From positions 1-64,000 of the forward strand of contig WEDG01005608.1 in the NCBI GenBank assembly GCA_017591395.1: a stretch of 64,000 nt of DNA, in the 5' to 3' direction. The notes beneath the pieces were generated by a model. That model was not told the origin of the DNA, did not search any database, and saw only the letters and a list, made by a program, of their open reading frames with translations. This DNA is from Schistocephalus solidus (lineage: Eukaryota; Platyhelminthes; Cestoda; Diphyllobothriidea; Diphyllobothriidae). Position numbers and translations under genes: made by a program. Of this stretch, positions 51,591 through 61,700 are shown one piece after another. Position 1 is the first letter of the stretch. Every line of letters starts with the position of its first letter.

Positions 51591-54500
51591 GGCTGTCTCT
51601 GTTGGATGAGATCCTTCTGATGATCATTTCTACACACAAACCCACATATTGACCGCAATAGCTTACTTACCACCATCAAGGCTGTCTCTGTTGGATTAGA
51701 TCATTCTGGTGACCATTTCTAAACACAACCCCACCTATTGACCGCAATAGCTTACTTACCACTATCAAGGCTGTCTCTGTTGGATGAGATCCTTCTGGTG
51801 ACCATTTCTACACACAAACCCACCTATTCTCCGCTATAGCTTACTTACCACCATCAAGGCTGTCTCTGTTGGATGAGATCATTCTGATGACCATTAATAC
51901 ACGCAATCCCACCTATTGACCACAATAGCTTACTTACCACCATCAAGGCCGTTTATGTTGGATGAGATCATTCTGGTGACTATTTCTACACACAAACCTA
52001 CCTATTGACCGCAATAGCTTACTTACCACCATCAAGGCTGTCTCTGTTGGATGAGATCCTTCTGGTGACCATTTCTACACACAAACCCACCTATTCCCCG
52101 CAATAGCTTACTTACCACCATCAAGGCTGTCTCTGTTGGATGAGATAATTCTGGTGACCATTTCTACACACAAACCCACCTATTTCCCGCAATAGCTTAC
52201 TTACCACTATCAAGGCTGTCTCTGTTGGATGATATCATTCTGATGACCATTTCTACACACAAACCATCCTATTCTCGGCAATAGCTTACTTACCACCATC
52301 AAGGCTGTCTCTGTTGGATGAGATCCTTCTGGTGACCATTTCTACACAAACCCACCTATTCACCGCAATAGCTTACTTACCACCATCAATTCTGACTCTT
52401 TTGGATGAGATCCTTCTGGTGACCATTTCTACACACAAACCCACCTATTTCACCGCAATAGCTTACTTACCACCATCAATGCTGACTCTGTTTGGATGAG
52501 ATCCTTCTGGTGAACATTTCTACATACAAACCCACCTATTCACCGCAATAGCTTACTTACAACCATTAATTCTGACTCTTTTGGATGAGATGCTTCTGTT
52601 GACCATTTCTGCATACAAAACCCACCTTTTCACCGAAATGAGCTTACTTGCCACCATCAATTCTGACTCTGTTGGATGAGATCCTTCTGGTGACCGTTTT
52701 CACAAACGGGCTATTCACCGCAATAGCTTACTTACCACCATCAATTCCGACTCTTTTGGATGAGATCCTTTTGGTGAACATTTCTACACACAAACCCACC
52801 TATTCACCGCAATGGTAACTTACCACCATCGATTCTGACTGGATGAGATCCTTCCCGTGACCATTATTACACTCAACTCAACTATTCATCGCAATGAGCT
52901 TACTTAACACCAGCAATTCTGTCTCTGTCGGATGAGATGCGGTCTGGTGACCATTTCTACTGAATAAACCCACCTATTCAGCAATAGCTTACTTAACACC
53001 ATCAATTCTGACTCTGTTGGATAAGATCGCTTCTGCTGATCACCATCAAGGCTGTCTCTGTTGGTTGAGATCGCTGATGACCATTTCTACACACGACGAC
53101 CACATATTCACCGCGCACAAGCTCTCACTTGCAACATCAAATCTAACTCTGTTGGATAAGATCCTTCTGGTGATCACTTCATCAAGGCTGTCTCTGTTGG
53201 ATGAGATCATTCCGATGACCATTTCTACCACACAGACCCACCTATTTCCGCAATAGCTTACTTACCACTATCAAGGGCTGTCTCTGTTGGATGAGATCAT
53301 TCTGATGACCATTTCTACACGCAAACCCACCTATTCCACAATAGCTTACTTACCACCATCAAGGCCATCTCTGTTGGATGAGATCATTCCTCTGGTGACT
53401 ATTTCACACAAAGCCTACCTATTCCCGTACGGCATTAAACGCTTACCACCATCAAGGCTGTGTCTCTGTTGGATGAGATCTCTTTCTGTGACCATTTCTA
53501 CACAAACCCACCTATTTGCCCCGCATTAGCTTACTCACCACCATCAAGGCTGTCTCTGTTGGATGAGATCCTTCTGGTGACCATTTCTACACACAAACCC
53601 ACCTATTTGACCGCAATAGCTTACTTACCATATCAAAGGCTGTCTCTGTTGGATGAGATCCTTCTGGTGACCATTTCTACACACAAACCCACCTATTCAC
53701 CGCTATAGCTTACTTACCACCATCAAGGCTGTCTCTGTTGTATGAGATCATTCTGAGTGACCATTTATACACACAAACTCCACCTATTGACCCGCAATAG
53801 CTTACTTACCACCATCAAGGCTGTCTCTGTTGGATGAGATCCTTCTGGTGACCATTTCTACACACAAACCCACCTATTCCCCGCAATAGCTTACTTACCA
53901 CCATCAAGGCTGTCTCTGTTGGATGAGATCCTTCTGGTGACCATTTCTACACACAAACCCACCTATTGACCCGCAATAGCTACTTACCACCATCAAGGCT
54001 GTCTCTGTTGGATGAGATCCTTCTGGTGACCATTTCTACACACAAACCCACCTATTGACGCAATGAGCTTACTTTACCACCATCAAGGCTGTCTCTGTTG
54101 GATGAGATCCTTCTGGTGACCATTTCTACACACAAACCCACCTATTGACCGCAATAGCTTACTTACCACCATCAAGGCTGTCTCTGTTGGATGAGATCCT
54201 TCTGGTGACCATTTTCTACACACAAACCCACCTATTCCCCGCAATAGCTTACTTACCACCATCAAGGCTGTCTCTGTTGGATGAGATCCTTCTGGTGACC
54301 ATTTCTACACACAAACCCACCTATTGACCGCGATAGCTTACCACCATCAAGGCTGTCTCTGTTGGATGAGATCCTTCTGGTGACCATTTCTACACAAACC
54401 CACCTATTGACCACAATTGCTTACTTACCACCATCAAGGCTGTCTCTGTTGGATGAGATCCTTCTGGTGACCATTTCTACACACAAACCCACCTATTCCC

Positions 54501-57500
54501 CGAAATAGCTTACTTACCACCATCAAGGCTGTCTCTGTTGGATGAGATCCTTCTGGTGACCATTTCTACACACAAACCCACCTATTCCCCGCATTAGCTT
54601 ACTTACCACCATCAAGGCTGTCTCTGTTGGATGAGATCCTTCTGGTGACCATTTCTACACACAAACCCACCTATTGACCGCAATAGCTTACTTACCACCA
54701 TCAAGGCTGTCTCTGTTGGATGAGATCCTTCTGAGTGACCATTTCTACACACAAACCCACCCTATTGACCGCAATAGCTTACTTACCACCATGAAGGCTG
54801 TCTCTGTTGGATGAGATCCTTCTGGTGACCATTTCTACACACAAACCACCCATATTCCCCGCAATAGCTTACTTACACCACCATCAAGGCTGTCTCTGTT
54901 GGATGAGATCCTTCTGGTGACCATTTCTACACACAAAACTCCACCTATTGACTGCAATGGCTTACTTACCACCATCAAAGGCTGTCTCTGTTGGATGAGA
55001 TCCTTCTGGTGACCATTTCTACACACAAATCAACCTATTCGACCGCAAGTAGCTTACTTACCACCATCAAGGCTGTCTCTGTTGGATGAGATCCTTCTAG
55101 TGACAATTTCTACACACAAATGCACCTATTGACCCGCAAAGCTTACTTACCACCATCAAGGCTGTCTCTGTTGGATGAGATCCTTCTGGTGACCATGTCT
55201 ACACACAAATCCCACCTATTTGCACATAGCTTACTTTACCACCATCAATTCTGTGTCTCTGTTGGATGAGATCCTTCTCTGGTGACCATTTTCTGACACA
55301 CAAATGCACCCACCTATTTACTGCAATAGCGTTACTTACCACCATCAAGGCTTGTACTCTGTTGGATGAGATCCTTCTGGTGACCATTTCTACACACAAA
55401 ATCCACCTATTCACCGCGTAATAGCTTACTTACCACCATCAAGGCTGTCTCTGTTGGATGAGATCCTTCTGCTGACTCATTTCTACACACAAACCCACCT
55501 ATTGACCGCAATAGCTTACTTACCACCATCAAGGCTGTCTCTGTTGGATGAGATCCTTCTGAGTGACCATTTCTACGCACAAACCCACCTATTCCCCGCA
55601 ATAGCTTACTTACCACCATCAAGGCTGTCTCTGTTGGATGAGATCCTTCTGGTGACCATTTCTACACACAAATCCACCTATTGGCCGCAATAGCTTACTT
55701 TACCACCATGAAGGCTGTCTCTGTTGGATGAGATCCTTCTGGTGACCATTTCTACACACAAAACCACCTATTGCATCGCAATAGCTTACTTACCGACCAT
55801 CAAGGCTGTCTCTGTTGGATGAGATCCTTCTGGTGACCATTTCTACACAAACACACCTATTCCCCGCAATAGCTTACTTACCACCATCAAGGCTGTCTCT
55901 GTTGGATGAGATCCTTCTGGTGACCATTTCTACACACAAACCCACATATTCAGCCTAATAGCTTACTTACCACCATCAAGGCTGTCTCTTGGATGAGATC
56001 ATTCTGATGACCATTTCTACACACAAACCCACCTATTCCCCGCAATAGCTTACTTACCACCATCAAGGCTGTCTCTGTTGGATGAGATACTTCTAGTGAC
56101 CATTTCTACATACAAACCCACCTATTACCCGCAATAGCTTACTTACCACCATTAAGGCTGTCTCCGTTGGATAAGATCCTTCTGGTGACCATTTCTACAC
56201 ACAAATACACCTATTGACCGCAATAGCTTACTAACCACCATCAAGGATGTCTCTGTTGGATGAGATCCTTCTGGTGACCATTTCTACACACAAACCCACC
56301 TATTCACCCGCAATAGCTTTACTTACCACCATCAAGGCTGTCTCTGTTGGATGAGATCCTTTCTGGTGACCATTTCTACACACAAATCCCACCTATTACC
56401 CGCAATGAGCTTACTTACCACCATCAAGGCTGTCTCTGTTGGATGAGATCATTCTGGTGACCATTTCTACACACACAAACCCACCTATTGACCGCAATAG
56501 CTTACTTTACCACCATCAAGGCTGTCTCGTTGGATGAGATCCTTCTGGTGACCATTTCTACACAAACCACATATTCGCACCTAGCTTACCACGATCAAGG
56601 CTGTGTCTGTTGAATGAGATCCTTTCTGGTGACCATTTCTACCACAAACCACCTATTTCCCGCAATGGCTTACCACTCTATCAAGGCTGTCTCTGTTGGA
56701 TGAGATCCTTCTGGTGACCATTTCTACACACAAACCACCTATTGACCGCAATAGCTTACTTACCACCATGAAGGCTGTCTCTGTTGGGATGAATCCTTCT
56801 GGTGACCATTCTACACAAGACCACATATTGACCGCAATAGCTTTACTTACCACCATCAAGGCTGTCTCTGTTGGATGAGATCATTCTGATGACTATTTAT
56901 ACACACAAACCCACCTATTTCCCGCAATAGCTTACTTACCACCATCCAGGCTGTCTCTGTTGGATGAGATCATTCTAATGACCATTTCTACACACAAACA
57001 CACCTATTGACCGCAATAGCTTACTTACCACCATCAAGGGTGTCTTTGTTGGATGAGATCCTTCTGGTGACCATTTCTACACACAAACCCACATATTCAC
57101 CGCAATAGCTTACTTACCACCATCAAGGCTGTCTCTGTTGTATGAGATCATTCTAATGACCATTTATACACACGAACACACCTATTGACCGCAATAGCTT
57201 ACTTACCACCATCAAGGCTGTCTTTGTTGGATGAGATCCTTCTGGTGACCATTTCTGCACACAAACCCACCTATTACCCCGCAATAGCTTACTTACCACC
57301 ATCAAGGCTGTCTCTGTTGGAAGAGATCATTCTGGTGACCATTTCTACACACAAACCCATATATTCACCGCAATAGCTTACTTACCACCATCAAGGCTGT
57401 CTCTGTTGGATGAGATCTTTCTGATTACCATTTCTACACACAAACCCACCTATTCCCCGCAATAGCTTACTTACCACCATCAAGGGTGTCTCTTTTGGAT

Positions 57501-58390
57501 GAGATCCTTCTGGTGACCATTTCTACACACAAACCTACCTATTCCCCGCAATAGCTTACTTATCACCATCAAGGCTGTCTCTGTTGGATGAGATCCTTCT
57601 GGTGACCATTTCTACACACAAATCAACCTATTGACCGCAATAGCTTACTTACCACCATCAAGGCTGTCTCCTTTGGATGAGATCCTTCCGGTTGACCATT
57701 TTTACAAACAAACCCAACTATTCCCCGCAATAGCTTACTTACCACCATGAAGGCTGTCTCTGTTGGATGAGATCCTTCTAGTGACAATTTCTACATACAA
57801 ACCCACCTATTGCCCGCAAAAGCTTACTTACCACCATCAAGGCTGTCTCCGTTGGATAAGATCCTTCTGCTGACCATGTCTACACACAAATACACCTATT
57901 GACAGCAATAGCTTACTAACCACCATCAAGGATGTCTCTGTTGGATGAGATCCTTCTGGTGACCATTTCTACACACAAATGCACCTATTCAACACAATTG
58001 CTTACTTACCACCATCAAGGCTGTCTCCGTTGGATGAGATCCTTCTGGTGACCATTTCTACACACAAATGCACCTATTCAACACAATTGCTTACTTACCA
58101 CCATCAATTCTGACTCTGTTGGATGAGATCCTTTTGGCGACCATTTTGACACACAAATCAACCTATTTACCGCAAACGGTTACTTACCACCATCAATTCT
58201 GACTCTGTTGGATATGATTCTTCTGGTGACCATTTCTACACACAAATCCACCTATTGACCGCAATAGCTTACTTACCACCATCAAGGCTGTCTCTGTTGG
58301 ATGAGATCCTTCTGGTGACCATTTCTACACACAAATCCACCTATTGACCGCAATAGCTTACTTACCACCATGAAGGCTGTCTCTGTTGGA
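51171..58390 (+). repeat. AAGGCTG subfamily block
   Basis: About 80 units read ATCAAGGCTGTCTCTG in place of ATCAATTCTGACTCTG, changing phases 12-13 (TT to GG) and 17 (A to T). Many also read CTATTGACCGC or CTATTCCCCGC at phases 72-73. Canonical-type units are mixed in at 52.35-53.0 kb and again after 58.08 kb. ATCATT with GATGACC at phases 35-46 marks a minority. A five-unit copy is visible: GATGACCATTAATACACGC at 51441 and 51896, followed in each by AAGGCC and GGTGACTATTTC. Confidence 0.92.
52505..53445 (+). repeat. Second, damaged copy of the 50.64-kb segment
   Basis: The order of variants matches 50640-51590, including both truncated GATCACC or GATCACT junctions. It carries many extra insertions, deletions and CG-rich changes absent from the first copy: ACAAACGGGCTATTC, CGGATGAGATGCGG, GAGATCGCTGATGACC, CACACGACGACC, CACCGCGCACAAGCTC. 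The damage starts at about 52.6 kb and stays frequent to about 53.5 kb. It could be true decay or poor local sequence accuracy. Confidence 0.83.
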
Positions 58391-61300
58391 TGAGATTCTT
58401 CTGGTGACCATTTCTACACACAAATCCACCTATTGACCGCAATAGCTTACTTACCACCATCAATTCTGACTCTGTTGGATAAGATCATTATGGTGACCAT
58501 TGTCACACACAAACCCACCTTCTCACTGCAATTGCTAACTTACAACCATCAATTCTGACTTTGTTGGATTAGAGCCTTCTGGTGACCATTGTTACACACA
58601 AACTTACCTATTTACCGCATTCGCTTTCTTACCACCATCAATTCTGACTCTGTTGGATGAGATCCTTCTGGTGACCATTCTTACACCAAAACCCACTTAT
58701 TCGCCGCAATAACTTACTTACCACCATCAATTCTGACTCTGTTGGATGAGATCCTTCTGGTGACTATTTTTACACACCAAACCACCTATTCACCGCAATA
58801 GCTTATTTACCACCATCAATTTTGACTCTGTTGGATAAGAACCTTCTGGTGACCATTTTTACACACAAACACATCTATTCACCGCAATTGCTTACTTACC
58901 ACCATCAATCCTGACTCTGTTGGATGAGATCCTTCTGGTGACCATTTCTACACAAAAACCCACCTTTTCACCGCAATGGCTTACTTTCCACCATCAATTC
59001 TGACTCTTTTTGATGAGATCCTTCTGGTGACCATTTCTACACACAAACCCACCTATTCACCGCAATAGCTTACTGACCACCATCAATTCTGACTCTGTTG
59101 GATGAGATCCTTCTGGTGACCATAGTTACACACAAACTTACCTTTTCACCGCAATTGCTTTCTTACCACCATCAATTCTAACTCTTTTGGATGAGATCAT
59201 TCTGGTGACCATTGTTACACAAAAACCTACCTATTCGCCGCAATAGCTTACTTACCACCATCAATTCTGACGCTGTTGGATGAGATCCTTCTGGTGACCA
59301 TTTTTACACACCATCCCACCTATTCACCGCAATAGCTTACTAACCACCATCAATTTTGACTCTGTTGGATGAGAACCTTCTGGTGACCATTGTTACACAA
59401 AACACACCTATTCACTGCAATTGCTTACTCACCACCATCAATCATGACTCTGTTTGGATGAGATCCTTCTGGTGACCATTTCTACACAAAAACCCACCTA
59501 TTCACCGCAATAGCTTTCTAACCACCATAAATTTCGACTCTGTTGAATGAGAACCTTCTGGTGTACATTGTTACACACAAACACACCTATTCACCGCAAT
59601 AGCTTACTTACCAACATCAATTCTGAATATGTTGGATGAGATCCTTCTGGTGACCATTGTTACACAAAAACCCACCTTTTTACCGCATTCGTTTTCTAAC
59701 CACCATCAAATCTGACTCTGTTGGATGAGATCCTTCTGGTGACCATTTTCACACACCAACCCACCTATTCACCGCAAATGCTAAATTACCACCATCAATT
59801 TTAACTCTTATGGATGAGATCCTTCTGGTGACCATTTTTACACACCAACACACCTATTCACCGCAATAGCTTATTTACCACCATCCATTTTGACTCTGTT
59901 GGATGAGAACCTTCTGGTGACTATTGTTACACACAAACACAGTATTCACCGCAATTGCTTACTTACCACCATCAATCCTGACTTTGTTGGATGAGATCCT
60001 TCTGGTGACCATTTTCTACACCAAACCCACCTTTCACCGCAATGGCTTACTTTACCACCATCAATTCTAGACTCTGTTTTGATGAGATCGTTTCTGGTGA
60101 CCATTGTCTACACACAAACCCACCTATTCGCCGCAATAGCTTACTTACCACCATCAATTTCTGACTCTGTTGGATGAGATCCTTCTGGTGACCATTGTCT
60201 ACACAAAACTCACCTATTCGCCGCAATAGCTTACTTACCACCATCAATTCTGACTCTGTTGGATGAGATCCTTCTGGTGACCATTTCTACACACAAACCC
60301 ACCTATTCACCGCAATAGCTTACTTACAACCATCAATTCTGACTCCTTTGGATGAGATCCTTCTGGTGACCATTGTTACACACAAACCCACCTATTCACC
60401 GCAATTGCTAACTTACAACCATCAATTCTGACTATGTTGGATGAGATCCTTCTGGTGACCATTGTTACACACAAATCACCTATTCACCGCAATAGCTTAC
60501 TGACTTCCATCAATTCTGACTCTGTTGGATGAGATCCTTCTGGTGACCATTGTTACACACAAACTTACCTATTTACCGCATTCGCTTTCTTACCACCATC
60601 AATTCTGACTCTGTTTGATGAGATCCTACTGGTGACCATTCTAACACAAAACCCACCTATTCACCGCAATAGCTTACTTTACCACCATCAATTCTGACTC
60701 TGTTGGATGAGATCCTTCTGGTGACCATTTATACACAAAACCACCTATTCACCGCAATAGCTTACTTAACCACCATCAATTTTTGACTCTGTTGGATGAG
60801 AACCTTCTGGTGACCATTGTTACAAACAAACACAGTTATTCACCGCAATTGCTTACTTACCAGTATAAATCCTGACTCTGTTGGATGAGATCCTTCTGAT
60901 GACCATTTCTACACAAAACCCACCTATTTCACCGCAATAGCTTACTTTACCACCATTAATTCTGAAAGTCTGTTTTATGAGATCGTTTTGGTGACCATTG
61001 TTACCAACAAACCAAGCTATTTGCCGCAATAGCTTACTTACCACGATCATTTCTGAATCTGTTGGATGAGATCCTTCTGGTGACCATTGCAACACACAAA
61101 ACCCACCTATTCGCCGCAATAGCTTACTTACCACCATCAATTCTGACTCTGTTTGGATGAGATCCTTCTGGTGACCATTTCTTCACACAAACACACCTAT
61201 TCACCGCAATAGCATACTGACAACCATCAATTCTGACTCTGTTGGATGAGATCCTTCTGGTGACCATTGTTACACAAAACCCACCTATTCACCGCAATAG

Positions 61301-61700
61301 CTTACTTACCACCATCAGTTCTGACGCTGTTGGATGAGATCCTTCTGGTGACCATTTTTACACACCAACCCACCTATTCACCGCAATAGCTTACTTACCA
61401 CCATCAATTTCTGACTCTGTTGGATGAGATCCTTCTGGTGACCATTTCTACACACAAACACACCTATTCACCGCAATAGCTTACTTACCACCATCAATTC
61501 TGACTCTGTTGGATGAGATCCTTCTGGTGACCATTTCTACACACAAAACACACCTTTCACCGCAATGGCTTACTTTTCTACATCAATTCTGACTCTGTTT
61601 GGATGAGATCCTTCTGGTGACCATTGTTACACAAAAAAACCCACCTATTCACCGCAATAGCTTACTTACCACCATCAATTTCTGACTCTGTTGGATGAGA
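58391..61700 (+). repeat. GTTAC subfamily block, plus strand
   Basis: Units frequently read ACCATTGTTACACAC (phases 50-51 TC to GT), ACCATTTTTACACACC, GCAATTGC (phase 81) and GAACCTTCTGG, with ATCAATTCTGAC restored at phases 8-18. Units are heterogeneous and several rare forms recur, such as TTTACCGCATTCGC near 58612 and 60573, and CCATCAATTTTGAC followed by GAGAACC or AAGAACC. The block resembles the reverse complement of 9.05-12.35 kb. Confidence 0.88.

Noticed and set aside
53287..53708. Overlapping plus-strand ORFs of about 80 codons as a repeat-protein gene
   Set aside because: They lie in satellite units with many indels, are not frame-preserving across units, and share peptide words with ORFs everywhere else in the array.
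60853..61140. 95-codon minus-strand ORF
   Set aside because: It is the reverse complement of ordinary GTTAC-block units; the opposite strand also gives periodic ORFs.
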